Assembly: GCA_001898645.1 (NCBI GenBank)
Contig: MKUQ01000042.1
Span: 31,587 to 95,586 of the forward strand
Origin: Burkholderiales bacterium 70-64
GTDB taxonomy: Bacteria > Pseudomonadota > Gammaproteobacteria > Burkholderiales > Burkholderiaceae_E
Direction of reading: 5' to 3'
DNA length: 64,000 nt
A program made the position numbers and the translations under genes. Below are positions 37,853-46,533 of this stretch, piece after piece. The notes beneath the pieces are model-generated. The model made no database searches. It saw nothing but the letters and a program-made list of their open reading frames with translations, and was not told the DNA's origin. The stretch's first letter is position 1. The number at the start of each line of letters is the position of its first letter.

Positions 37853-40729
37853 TCACGCCACCACATCGAAAGGCAGCGATTCGATGCCGCGTGCGCGGTC
37901 GATCTTCTCGGCGACCTTGAAGGCGGCATCCAGCTCGCCGATGCCGTACTGCTGCATCAGTTGGAATCTCTCGGCCTTCTCTTCCGGCTCGGTCTGCGCG
38001 AGCGCCAGGTAGAGGCTCGGCGGCACCGCGCGGAACAGCACTTCCATCGACTTCGAGAGGATCACCCCCTCGCTGAACTTCCCGGCCTCTTTGCGCGCCG
38101 AAAGCATCAGCGCTTTCTGCGCCGGGTTCAGCTCGCGGAAGCGCGCGATCTTCTCCACTTCGTCGGGCGGCATGGACAAGCAGATCCACCACTCGATCAT
38201 GTTCAGCATCGGCTCGGCGGCCTTGGGCAGGTCGTCGATGTTCTGCGTGGCGAGCCAGTACCAGGCGCCGAGCTTGCGCCACATCTTCGTGATCTTGACC
38301 ACGTAGGGCGCAAGCAGCGGGTTCTTGGTGATGATGTGGCCCTCGTCGGTCACGTTGATGATCGGCCGGCCGAGGAACTGGTCGCGCTCGGCGATGTTAT
38401 TCACCGTGTTGATGAGGCTGATGTACGCGATCGAGAGCTGCGCGTTGTAGCCCTCGCGCGCGAACGTCGCCAAATCGACGATGGTGATGTCGGCCTCGGG
38501 CCAGGGCGTGCCGGGACGGTCGAACATCTCGCCGTCGACGCCCTGGCAGAACATATCCATGGCGTCCGCCATCTCCAGCAGCCGCGCACGGCGGGATTCC
38601 GGCAGCGTGGCGTCTCGGGCACGCTCGCGCAGCGCATTGCGCACGTCGCGCGTCAGCACCGTGCGCTTCTCCGTCACGCAGCGCTCGGCGGCATCGAGGA
38701 TGCACCGGCGGATCAGGCTGCGGTCGGCGCGCGTCATGCGCGCCTCTTCCTTGTCCTCGCCGCCGGTGATCATCAGCCGCGCGGTGATCTCCAGTTCGCC
38801 GAGCACGTCGCGCTGCTCATCGGCATCGGCCGCCAGCGCGGCCGGGTCTTGATCCTCGTCCAGCGCATCGGCATCCAGCGTCTGCACCTGGCTGGGCGTC
38901 TCCACCAGCCGATGCGCATCGGCGAACGGCGCGAGGCTCACGCCCGCGCCGGGGGCGAGCTTGACCCGATGCACCTTCAGGCCCAGGCGCGCGGCGAAGT
39001 CGCCGAACAGGCCGAAGCTGTTGCCGGCCTCGACGATGAACATGCGCGGCCGGTAGATCGCCGTCACTTGGTTCAGCAGGTTGTTGAGCGTGGCCGACTT
39101 GCCGGAGCCGGTCGGGCCGAACAGGAACAGGTGCGCGTTCATCTGCCGGTCCAGTCGATTCAATGGATCGAAGGTGATCGGCCCGCCACCCCGATTGAAC
39201 AGCGTGATGCCCGGATGGCCCGTGCCCTGGCTGCGGCCCCACACCGGCGCGAGGTTCGCCGCGTGCTGCGCGAACATGAGCTGCGTGTACCACTGGCGCT
39301 TGTCGGTGGCGGGATCGAACACGCAGGGCAGCCAGCGCAGGTAGCTGTTGAGCGGCGCCACCTCGTCTTCCTCGCGCACCGGCTGCAGGCCGGCGTTGAG
39401 CATCACATTGACCAGTTGCAGGCCACGCGCATCGAGCTGCTGCAGGTCGCGCCCGCGCAGGTAGAAGGCCAGCGCGCCGCGATAGAGCTTGTGGGAGCTG
39501 CCGATCAGGCCGCGCGCCTGCTGCACGTCCTGGCGGGTTTGCTCGGAGGCCAGCGTCTCGCCGACCGACTTCTTGCTCAGGTGGTTCAGGTGCGCTTCGA
39601 GCACGTCCTGCGGCGCGGCGACGATCGTGAGGCACATCACCGTGTCCTCGGGCATCTGGTCGAATAGCGCGTTGACGGCATCGCCTCCCTTGCGGGTCTC
39701 GCCGGTGATGTGGCCGGTGGCAGGCGGCATGCGCAGGCGGTCCATCACGATCACGCGATGGGGCATGCGGTCGAAAATCCACGTGCCGTTGTCCACGTCC
39801 GAGCCCGGCTGGCCGAAGAACAGCCGCTGCGCGAAGTCGCCGCTGGCCAGCTCGACTTCGCCTTCCTCGGCTTCGTCCGGATAGCGCGTCAGCGCGTAGA
39901 AGCGCTCGCGATCCTCGGCCGTCGGGCCGAGCAGCGTCGGGTTCGGGTTGAACCAGCGCAGTAGCCAGTCGTGCACGTCGGCGGCGACCATGCGCTTGAC
40001 CTTCACGCCCGCGTTGGCGAGTCCGCCGACGAGCCGGTCGCAGACCATCGCCAGTGCCTGCTCGGGCGACTGCCCGCGGCGCGAGGCGGTCGATGCGGGC
40101 GCGCGGCGGTAGACCACCAGGCGCACGCGGCGCACCTGGCCGCGCCACGGCAGGCGCGTCACCGTGGTGTCCTCGAACAGGCCGCCGAGCTTGGCGATGG
40201 CGCGCAGGTGGTGCGCGAAGAAGCGCAGGTAGAACTCGGTGAAGGCGCTGCCCTGAGCCCGCGGACGCACATAGTCCGCCAGCGTGCGCAGGTAGCCGTC
40301 CCAGTTCGATTCGTCCTGGGCGTAGAGCTGGGCCACCCAGGGGTTCTCGTCGAGTTCGTCGAAGGAATCCTGCAGCGCGTTTTCCAGCGCATCACGCGCC
40401 TGCCACAGCCAGGCCATCTCGCGTCCCTCGGTGCCCAGCGGCGCCAGCTCGAAGAAGGCGGCCACCGATTGCCCGTCGTCCAGCAGCATGGACTTCGAGC
40501 CAGGCAGGTACTCCACCCACGGCAAGAGGTCGGCAAAGGACGGCGCTACGTCGTAGAGCGCCCGCAGGTCGGCCTCGGTGGCGGGCCGGCGCTGGCGGCT
40601 ATCCACGGCGCTGCCCGGTTCGGCAATGCCGTGCGCGGCCAGCGTCGTGACGTGCCGCGCCCATGCGTCGTCGGCGGGTGGTTCCGCTGGCGCCGCCGCC
40701 ACGCGCGTCCAGGGCAGCGACCAAGCCAT
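37853..40729 (-). CDS. Conjugative transfer ATPase, TraC/VirB4 type (PFL_4706 family)
   Basis: 958-residue cytoplasmic ATPase that energises pilus assembly and substrate export. Walker A GPTGSGKSA lies near residue 538, Walker B-like TIVDLATFA and the NVTDEGHIIT segment near residues 765-810, and a conserved WYWLATQNIDDLPKAAEPMLNMIEWW string follows. The N-terminal half is the CagE/TraC_F_IV-like region. The ATG shares the A of the upstream lipoprotein gene's TGA, so the pair is tightly coupled. Confidence 0.94.
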   Translation of the reverse strand: MAWSLPWTRVAAAPAEPPADDAWARHVTTLAAHGIAEPGSAVDSRQRRPATEADLRALYDVAPSFADLLPWVEYLPGSKSMLLDDGQSVAAFFELAPLGTEGREMAWLWQARDALENALQDSFDELDENPWVAQLYAQDESNWDGYLRTLADYVRPRAQGSAFTEFYLRFFAHHLRAIAKLGGLFEDTTVTRLPWRGQVRRVRLVVYRRAPASTASRRGQSPEQALAMVCDRLVGGLANAGVKVKRMVAADVHDWLLRWFNPNPTLLGPTAEDRERFYALTRYPDEAEEGEVELASGDFAQRLFFGQPGSDVDNGTWIFDRMPHRVIVMDRLRMPPATGHITGETRKGGDAVNALFDQMPEDTVMCLTIVAAPQDVLEAHLNHLSKKSVGETLASEQTRQDVQQARGLIGSSHKLYRGALAFYLRGRDLQQLDARGLQLVNVMLNAGLQPVREEDEVAPLNSYLRWLPCVFDPATDKRQWYTQLMFAQHAANLAPVWGRSQGTGHPGITLFNRGGGPITFDPLNRLDRQMNAHLFLFGPTGSGKSATLNNLLNQVTAIYRPRMFIVEAGNSFGLFGDFAARLGLKVHRVKLAPGAGVSLAPFADAHRLVETPSQVQTLDADALDEDQDPAALAADADEQRDVLGELEITARLMITGGEDKEEARMTRADRSLIRRCILDAAERCVTEKRTVLTRDVRNALRERARDATLPESRRARLLEMADAMDMFCQGVDGEMFDRPGTPWPEADITIVDLATFAREGYNAQLSIAYISLINTVNNIAERDQFLGRPIINVTDEGHIITKNPLLAPYVVKITKMWRKLGAWYWLATQNIDDLPKAAEPMLNMIEWWICLSMPPDEVEKIARFRELNPAQKALMLSARKEAGKFSEGVILSKSMEVLFRAVPPSLYLALAQTEPEEKAERFQLMQQYGIGELDAAFKVAEKIDRARGIESLPFDVVA

Positions 40730-41169
40730 CAGTAGTCCTCCAGCCGCTCGCCGGGCATCGCGTAGCGCACGCGCTGGTACAGCGGGAACACGGTGGTGTA
40801 GCCCGGCACCGGAACCGGGTCGGTGCCGGCCAGGTGCGGGAAGACGTACATCACGAGGTCGGGATTCGGCAGCCGGTGGAACTGCCGGTAGATCTCGTTC
40901 GCGGCGTTGCGCGTGTAGGCCGCATTGACGGCCGGCGCCGCGTGCACGTCGCCCTCGGTCAGCGGCCGACGCAGGCCCTGGCGCGCGTCGAGCAGTTGCC
41001 GGGCGGCCTGGCCGCTCCCGATCCCGGCGCCACCGCCTGTCTCCTGGTTCCACACGTCGAGCATCGTGTTCTCGCCGTGCGGCAGTACCTCGTCCTTGCT
41101 GGTGGCGCAGCCGCCCAGCACCACGACCGCGAGCAGGGCTGCGGCCGCTTCAGTCCAGATCCGACGCAT
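40729..41169 (-). CDS. Conjugative transfer region lipoprotein (TIGR03751 family, VirB7-like)
   Basis: 146-residue lipoprotein with lipobox VLGGC-AT (Cys near residue 23) and the family string GENTMLDVWNQETGG. It ends in a Tyr/Arg/Pro-rich part (TTVFPLYQRVRYAMPGERLEDY in outline). By position between the VirB10-like and VirB4-like genes it corresponds to the VirB7/TraV outer-membrane core lipoprotein. It overlaps the upstream gene by 20 bases. Confidence 0.82.
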   Translation of the reverse strand: MRRIWTEAAAALLAVVVLGGCATSKDEVLPHGENTMLDVWNQETGGGAGIGSGQAARQLLDARQGLRRPLTEGDVHAAPAVNAAYTRNAANEIYRQFHRLPNPDLVMYVFPHLAGTDPVPVPGYTTVFPLYQRVRYAMPGERLEDY

Positions 41170-42613
41170 GTGCTTCTCCGATGCGGTGATTGACGCGACG
41201 GCCCTTCGCGTCGTAGTCGATGTTGAGCGGCTGTTCGAGATGCACGGCGACCTTGGCGCCGGGGCGCACGTAGATCGCAGCGAACGCCTGGCCGTACAGC
41301 TTGTTGACCCAATCGGCCATGTCGCGCACGCCACCGGCCAGGATGCGGCCCATGGCCTCATTGCCGCTGATGCCGACCGTGCCGAGCGAGCCGTTGCTGT
41401 TGGCGACCACCGCCACGCTGCCGTTGTCCGACTTGATGAGAGAGGCCGCGCCGGCGCCGGCCGCGGTGATGAGCGCCTGGCTGCCCAGGTACTGCTGCGC
41501 GTTGCTGCGCCGCTCGCCGCTGACGCAGGGAATGCCGTAGGGGTCGCTGATCCAGCCCAGGCCGCCTTGCGTGGTGCTGGTGGTGCCGCTGCCGCCGGAC
41601 TGCCCGCCGCCCTGGTGGCGGCTGCCGTCTTCGGGCATCGTGCGGATCGTGCCGTCGTTGAACACGAAGGTCACAGAACGGATTTGTCCGCGCACGCAGG
41701 AAAGCGTCCAGTCGCCCGAAGCCGTGCCGCTGACCACGGCGCCGGCCACGTCCGGGATGTCGATGCCGTTGGCGGTCAGGTTGTCCGGACCGATCAGCAC
41801 CTTGAACGGGTACGGATCGTTGACCGTGCCGTCGATCGGCACGCGGCCGATCAGCGCGGTCATGGCGATCGACCCCATCAGCGTCGAGTTCGAGGGCACC
41901 GTGTAGACCGGCTTCGCCAACGCGCCGACGGCGCGGTTGCCGGCGTCGGCGACGTTCTCGGCGGCAGTGGAGAGGGTCTTCTGCGCCGGGCCGAAGCTGG
42001 TTGGGAAGTTCAGCGCACTTGTACTACTGCTGCCGTTCTTGCCCGTGGACTTCGCGTCGTCGGGTTCGACCCAGCGTGTGGCGCTGCTGCTGGTGCCGGT
42101 GCGGGTGCCGCCGAAGCTCTTGCCGTCGCCATCTTCCAGCCCCAGCCCCACGGGCAGATCGGGCTGTGCGCCACCCTTGCCGGACAGACCATCGAGGCGG
42201 CGTTGCAGGTCTTGCAGCAGGCCCTGGGTCTGCTGGCGGTCGCTGGCGACCTGCTCGCGGTCCTGCTGCAAACGGCTGCGTTCGCCGTCGAGTGCCGACT
42301 GGATGCGCTGGTCGACCGCCGATTCACGCGCACGCATACGCTCGTTCTCGGTCTTCTGGTTCTTGTTGTCGTTCAGCGCCGTCTGCAACTCGTTGCGCAG
42401 TTGCTTGACCTGGGCGACCAGCGTGGCGACGGTATCGCGCGGCGTGTCGCCCTCGATGCCCAGCGCCTTCATCTCCTCGGGCGTGAGCTGGCTGGCACCG
42501 CCGGCCGGTGCGGGCTTGCCGCCCTGGCCGCCGGAGAAGAGCTTGACGCCGACGAACACCAGCAGCAGCGCCACCGGGATCAGCAGCCACTTCAGGAGGG
42601 GATTACTTTTCAT
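41150..42613 (-). CDS. ICE core-complex protein, PFL_4705 family (TraB/VirB10-like)
   Basis: 487 residues: a single membrane helix (about 8-26), a coiled-coil region rich in Gln/Glu (QVKQLRNELQTALNDNKNQ and RSRLQQDREQVASDRQQ, residues 70-140), a Gly/Ser-rich linker, then a beta-rich TrbI/VirB10-type domain (TLMGSIAMTALIGRVPIDG ... RILAGGVRDMADWVNKLYGQ) ending in AKVAVHLEQPLNIDYDAKGR. It spans inner and outer membrane in the T4SS core. The ATG at 42613 overlaps the end of the preceding gene by 11 bases. Confidence 0.88.
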   Translation of the reverse strand: MKSNPLLKWLLIPVALLLVFVGVKLFSGGQGGKPAPAGGASQLTPEEMKALGIEGDTPRDTVATLVAQVKQLRNELQTALNDNKNQKTENERMRARESAVDQRIQSALDGERSRLQQDREQVASDRQQTQGLLQDLQRRLDGLSGKGGAQPDLPVGLGLEDGDGKSFGGTRTGTSSSATRWVEPDDAKSTGKNGSSSTSALNFPTSFGPAQKTLSTAAENVADAGNRAVGALAKPVYTVPSNSTLMGSIAMTALIGRVPIDGTVNDPYPFKVLIGPDNLTANGIDIPDVAGAVVSGTASGDWTLSCVRGQIRSVTFVFNDGTIRTMPEDGSRHQGGGQSGGSGTTSTTQGGLGWISDPYGIPCVSGERRSNAQQYLGSQALITAAGAGAASLIKSDNGSVAVVANSNGSLGTVGISGNEAMGRILAGGVRDMADWVNKLYGQAFAAIYVRPGAKVAVHLEQPLNIDYDAKGRRVNHRIGEAHASDLD

Positions 42614-43523
42614 CGCTGGCTCCTGCTGCGATGCCTGCGGCACCGGCCGGCGGCAGGTTCACAGCGGCGTCGATGGGGCTGAGGCGCGGCAGCAGCGATT
42701 CGGCCAGGCCGCGCCCGCGCGTGACCAGGTAGACGACCGTGGTGTCGGTGGACTGGCCGGCCGGCCCGAGGCCCGGATGCTGAAAGGTTGCAGCCGTCAC
42801 GTCGCCCTGGATGGCGCGCGGATCGAGGTCCAGCCAGCCGGCCGACGTGTTGGTGAGCCGCACCGCCGTCACCCACTGGTCTTCGAGCCGCCAGGCCGCC
42901 AGCGCCTGGGCGCGCACCGGCAGCGTCGGCAGCAAGGTGTCGAGCGCGATGCCGCGGCGCAGCTTCACCCGTGCAATGCCGGCGACGGGCTCCACGGTGC
43001 GCAGCGGCGCATAGAGGTTCTGCGCCGCATAGCGCGTGAGCACGACGGATACCGGCGTCTCGCGCCGGGCGGCCGGCTTGGGCGTCTCGCGCTGCGTCTC
43101 GTCGTCCGTGGCCCCGGAAGCGGCTGCGCGTTCGCCATAGCGCACGGGCGCCGCATCGCCTTCGACGATGCGCACCGGCTCCAGCGCGGCCTGACCCGGC
43201 TTGGCGGCTTCGGCGGCAATGTCGAGCAGGATCAGCGCGCCGGATTCCACGTCCTGCAATTGCAGCCGCGCCGGCGGGATGGGCTGGCTCGCGCGCAGGT
43301 AGATCGCGCCGCCCGCGCTCTGCACGCGCAGGCTGTCGCCGACGCCGGGCGGCACGCCGATGCGCACGTTGCGGTCGATGAACACCACGCGCTCCTGGCC
43401 GACCACGAGCGGTACGGCCAGCGGCAGGCGTTCCCAGCGCAGGATCTCGACGGCGTGCGCGGAGGGCGCGAGGCCCAGGCTCAGCAGGAGGCCGGCCAGG
43501 GCCGGCAGGATGAGGCGCATCAT
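42603..43523 (-). CDS. ICE core-complex protein, PFL_4704 family (TraK/VirB9-like)
   Basis: 306-residue exported protein with a signal peptide ending at AHA-VE (residue 24). The N-terminal domain (VEILRWERLPLAVPLVVGQERVVFIDRNVRI) is beta-rich as in TraK/VirB9 secretins, and the C-terminal part has TAVRLTNTSAGWLDLDPRAIQGD. Position between the VirB8-like and VirB10-like genes fits. It overlaps its neighbours by 4 and 11 bases. Confidence 0.85.
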   Translation of the reverse strand: MMRLILPALAGLLLSLGLAPSAHAVEILRWERLPLAVPLVVGQERVVFIDRNVRIGVPPGVGDSLRVQSAGGAIYLRASQPIPPARLQLQDVESGALILLDIAAEAAKPGQAALEPVRIVEGDAAPVRYGERAAASGATDDETQRETPKPAARRETPVSVVLTRYAAQNLYAPLRTVEPVAGIARVKLRRGIALDTLLPTLPVRAQALAAWRLEDQWVTAVRLTNTSAGWLDLDPRAIQGDVTAATFQHPGLGPAGQSTDTTVVYLVTRGRGLAESLLPRLSPIDAAVNLPPAGAAGIAAGASDEK

Positions 43524-44212
43524 GGGTTCTCTCCCTGCAAGGGGGCGACGGGATTGGCGGGCTTGCCGGCCGGTGGCGCGGGCGGTGCGACTTCGATGCG
43601 CTCCGGCGCCTGGGCATAGCAGTCGAGCGCGAGGCCGAAGGGATTGCGCTCGGCGTCCACGTCCATGCGCACGACCTTGAGCGCATAGCGCACCAGCGCG
43701 CGCTTGACCTGCTCGGAGCCGAGGTATTCGTCGGCGCTCACGTCCAGCGTGACGATCCAGTCGTTCGCCGACACGGCGCGCACGCGCTTCGTGGGTTCGT
43801 CGCCGTAGCCGCGCCCCGGAATCTCGTAGATGCCACGCACGCGCTGGCGCAGCTCACCGTTGCCGCGCCGGTACTCGTAGTCCTGTTGCAGAAAGGACCG
43901 GCAGCTTGGCGTGAGGTAGGCCGACAGCGCGTGCAGGTTGCGCGGGTAGTCCTGTTCGCCGTTCGTGGGCCAGCGCTGCGCCTGCTGCCAGATGTAGAAA
44001 GTGAAGGCGTAGACGCTCTCGGGCGGCACGTCCCACCACTTTCTCGTGCTGCCGGAGCGCAGGTCCGGCGGTACGTGGATCGTCAGGCTCTTCGGCGCGC
44101 TCCACCAGCCGACGCCGAGCAGCAGCGCCACGGCGAACAGCGCGCCCGCACCCAGGCGCAGCGTCTTGACGTGCGCCTGCAGGTGCTGCACCTCGTTCTT
44201 GAAGCGGCTCAT
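43520..44212 (-). CDS. ICE conjugation protein, PFL_4703 family (TraE/VirB8-like)
   Basis: 230 residues: N-terminal cytoplasmic stretch, one membrane helix (about 22-42), then a periplasmic domain with SVYAFTFYIWQQAQRWPTNGEQDYPRNLHALSAYLTP and ending in a Pro-rich tail. Topology and position match the TraE/VirB8 assembly factor. Its start overlaps the upstream stop by four bases. Confidence 0.85.
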   Translation of the reverse strand: MSRFKNEVQHLQAHVKTLRLGAGALFAVALLLGVGWWSAPKSLTIHVPPDLRSGSTRKWWDVPPESVYAFTFYIWQQAQRWPTNGEQDYPRNLHALSAYLTPSCRSFLQQDYEYRRGNGELRQRVRGIYEIPGRGYGDEPTKRVRAVSANDWIVTLDVSADEYLGSEQVKRALVRYALKVVRMDVDAERNPFGLALDCYAQAPERIEVAPPAPPAGKPANPVAPLQGENP

Positions 44213-44658
44213 GCGGCACCTCGCCGGATGGTTGTGGACGAACGCTGGCGCCGGGTCGTCCACCAGCCTGAGCGGGTGATGAGCTGGCCGCCACCCACGT
44301 GCGCCGCGAGCGCCGGGTGGCGCAGCGCAAAGCGCCACTGAAGCTGGCGATACAGCCAGGTTTCGGGTCGATTCCGCTTCAGCCGGCGCAAGGCGCCGCC
44401 GCCGACGAAAACACCGATCCCGACGCCGACCACGATCAGCGTGGGCACCATGGCGATGCTGTGGGTCAGCCACGCCAGCGGCACGCCGGCCACGAGGCCG
44501 GCCGCCGCCGACAGACCGGCGCAGACCCATAGCTCGTCCGCCGTGAGCCCGCGCACCACGACCGGATGGCGGTTGAGGCGGTGCGGGAGGAAGGTCACGA
44601 GCCCATCGCGCGGCCCGTCGTGCGCGGACGGCCGCAGGCTCTCCGGGTGGCCGGCCAT
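44209..44658 (-). CDS. ICE membrane protein, TIGR03750 family (TraL/VirB3-like)
   Basis: 149 residues with two hydrophobic segments (about 44-65 and 69-90) after a short polar N-terminus (LNRHPVVVRGLTADEL). The TADE motif before the first helix and the small size match the VirB3/TraL proteins that dock the VirB4-type ATPase. The C-terminal 30 residues are Arg/Thr-rich. Confidence 0.82.
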   Translation of the reverse strand: MAGHPESLRPSAHDGPRDGLVTFLPHRLNRHPVVVRGLTADELWVCAGLSAAAGLVAGVPLAWLTHSIAMVPTLIVVGVGIGVFVGGGALRRLKRNRPETWLYRQLQWRFALRHPALAAHVGGGQLITRSGWWTTRRQRSSTTIRRGAA

Positions 44659-44670
44659 CGGTGCCGGTCC

Positions 44671-45039
44671 TTACAGAACGCCGGTGGCCTTGGTCAGCAG
44701 CCAGATGCCGACGACCAGCAGGATGGCGCCCACGGCGACCGTCAGGCCGAACTGGCCCCAGGTGGCCCGGCCCGTGTGAATCTCCGAGTAGCGCGTGTAG
44801 GCGTGGTAGCAGACGCCGACGAACATCGAGGCGACCACGAGCAGCGCGATCAAGAGCACGATGTCGTAGCCGTAGTTCTGCAGCGTCTGCATGATGCCGC
44901 TGCCGGCGCCGCGCGACGGGTCTTCCATGGTCGGCAGGCCGGCGGCGAAGGACGGCAGCGGAGCGGCCGCGAGGGCCAGCAGCGCGAACGCGGCGGCGGT
45001 GTGCGGCGCGGTGCGAGGGAGAGTGGCGGAAGTGTTCAT
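44671..45039 (-). CDS. Pilin-like ICE membrane protein (TIGR03745 family)
   Basis: 122-residue precursor with a long signal peptide (cleavage near SFA-AG, about residue 32) and two membrane helices (about 58-80 and 97-117). This is the size and layout of VirB2/TraA pilin precursors, and it precedes the VirB3-like gene as in other T4SS loci. Probably the major pilus subunit. Confidence 0.8.
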   Translation of the reverse strand: MNTSATLPRTAPHTAAAFALLALAAAPLPSFAAGLPTMEDPSRGAGSGIMQTLQNYGYDIVLLIALLVVASMFVGVCYHAYTRYSEIHTGRATWGQFGLTVAVGAILLVVGIWLLTKATGVL

Positions 45040-45064
45040 GGCGAATACACCCTTTCAGTGGTGG

Positions 45065-45304
45065 TCAGGACAGGAGGAAGAAACCCAGCACCAGGTACAT
45101 GGCGACGAAGCGCGCGACGACGCCAAGGGCCTGGCGTTCGCTCAGGCGGTGTTCGGCCCAGCCGACATAGGCCGTGCGGATCGCCCACACGCCCCACAGC
45201 AGCAGGACGGCGAAGACGAAACCGAGCACGACGACGGAGACGGCCGAAGGCGTGAAGCCGCCGTTGGCCTGGAAAGCGGCGACCTGATCGGCGGAAGGCG
45301 TCAT
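45065..45304 (-). CDS. Small ICE membrane protein (TIGR03758 / DUF3262 family)
   Basis: 79 residues with two hydrophobic helices (about 21-43 and 60-78) separated by TAYVGWAEHRLSERQAL. The ATG overlaps the TGA of the RAQPRD gene. It resembles a second pilin-like or inner-membrane platform subunit; the family is confined to ICEs of this type. Function unproven. Confidence 0.8.
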   Translation of the reverse strand: MTPSADQVAAFQANGGFTPSAVSVVVLGFVFAVLLLWGVWAIRTAYVGWAEHRLSERQALGVVARFVAMYLVLGFFLLS

Positions 45305-45687
45305 GGCGATGCCGCCTCCCTCTCGCCCTTGGCGCCGCGCGTGTAGTCGGCCGCCAGCGGCACCGGATCGCGCGGGTGGGCGCGCTGGGGAACGAGGTAG
45401 TCCTGCACGCCTGTGCGCATGCGCTGGAGGTCGGCGCGCAGGCGCGGGTAGTCGAAGTGGTAGCGGGCGCGCTCCTGCGGCGAGGTGGCCGCCGCGCGTT
45501 CGGCGAGGCGGTCCAGGAGATCGAGCTGGCGCGTGACCGCGACCAGCATCTCTCGCTCGACGGCGGCGCTGCTGCCCGTGCTGTCGGGCGCATCGGCGGC
45601 GACGGCGGGCGCAAGCCCCGCGAGGCACAGCAGCAGCGCGGCCACTGCATGGCGCCCGACGCGCGCAAGTCTGCGGAAGTTGAACAT
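45301..45687 (-). CDS. RAQPRD-family ICE protein
   Basis: 128-residue exported protein, signal peptide ending near AVA-AD (residue 30). A helical region (REMLVAVTRQLDLLDRLAERA) leads to the family's name motif, here QRAHPRDPVPLAADY instead of RAQPRD. It is the gene in front of the small membrane proteins in this operon type. Periplasmic, function unknown. Confidence 0.83.
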   Translation of the reverse strand: MFNFRRLARVGRHAVAALLLCLAGLAPAVAADAPDSTGSSAAVEREMLVAVTRQLDLLDRLAERAAATSPQERARYHFDYPRLRADLQRMRTGVQDYLVPQRAHPRDPVPLAADYTRGAKGEREAASP

Positions 45688-45783
45688 CGTGCCTCTCCGG
45701 GGATGCGGATGGCGGCATGCTCGAATGCCGGCGCCGCGCGCGCTGCAATCAATCGGCATCGGCGCGCCACCGCTTTCCGGCGG

Positions 45784-46533
45784 CTACAGGTACTTCTTGA
45801 ACGTCGCCGCGGCGATGTCCACGGCCATGCCGAGCAGTGCCGCGGCAGGCAGCAGGATCAGCAGCGGATGCACGCTGACCGGCAGCGCCAGGTACGTAAC
45901 CCACGGCAGCACGGCCAGCGGCATGAGCGCCGCACGCGCCCGGTGGTAGATGAAGCCCGATTCGCGGCCGGCACCGAAACTGCGCACGTCGCGGCGCACC
46001 AGCCCGTCCACGAACCCGACGAAGGCCGCCATCAGGACCAGCGGCAGGGTCAGTGTCAGCACCAGCACCCGCACGAGGAACACGAGCACGGTGTAGGCGG
46101 AGGTGATCAGGTAGCCCTCGACATGCACGTAGACCAGCCCCAGGTAATACCGGAAGTCGTGGTTGGCGTTGCGCGCGCCGACCCGCGACTGCGCTGCGGC
46201 ATCGCGTATCCAGTCGATCAGCCCGCTCTTGACGAACAGCCAGTCATAGGCCGTCTCGACCAGGTGGCGCGCACTGCGGCCTGGCTCCTGCACCAGCACG
46301 CTGCGCGTGAAGTGGTCCGAGACGTGGGCCAGTTCGTAGTTCAGCATGCCCTGCGCATGGCGCCAGCCTTCCTCGGGCCAGAAGAAGTGCATGCCGACGC
46401 ACTCGATCAGGATGCACAGGAGCAGCGAGCCGCAGAGCACGCCGAACAGCCGGAACGGAAGCGTGACCAGGCTTGCGATCAGGCCCTGTTGGCGGACCTG
46501 CTGACGTTGCGCGGCGACGGCCGGGTCGTTCAT
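45784..46533 (-). CDS. ICE membrane protein, PFL_4697 family (DUF4400)
   Basis: 249 residues with four or five hydrophobic segments (about 28-48, 145-170 and 205-240) and the cytoplasmic DGLVRRDVRSFGAGRESGFIYHRAR loop. The ATG overlaps the TraD stop by four bases. Always adjacent to traD in this family, so it may help the coupling protein contact the secretion channel; 96 bases separate it from the next gene of the block. Confidence 0.83.
   Translation of the reverse strand: MNDPAVAAQRQQVRQQGLIASLVTLPFRLFGVLCGSLLLCILIECVGMHFFWPEEGWRHAQGMLNYELAHVSDHFTRSVLVQEPGRSARHLVETAYDWLFVKSGLIDWIRDAAAQSRVGARNANHDFRYYLGLVYVHVEGYLITSAYTVLVFLVRVLVLTLTLPLVLMAAFVGFVDGLVRRDVRSFGAGRESGFIYHRARAALMPLAVLPWVTYLALPVSVHPLLILLPAAALLGMAVDIAAATFKKYL

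Noticed and set aside
37400..39667. Plus-strand open frame of 755 codons opposite the TraC-type ATPase
   Set aside because: His/Arg/Ala-rich shadow; the minus strand has intact Walker motifs.
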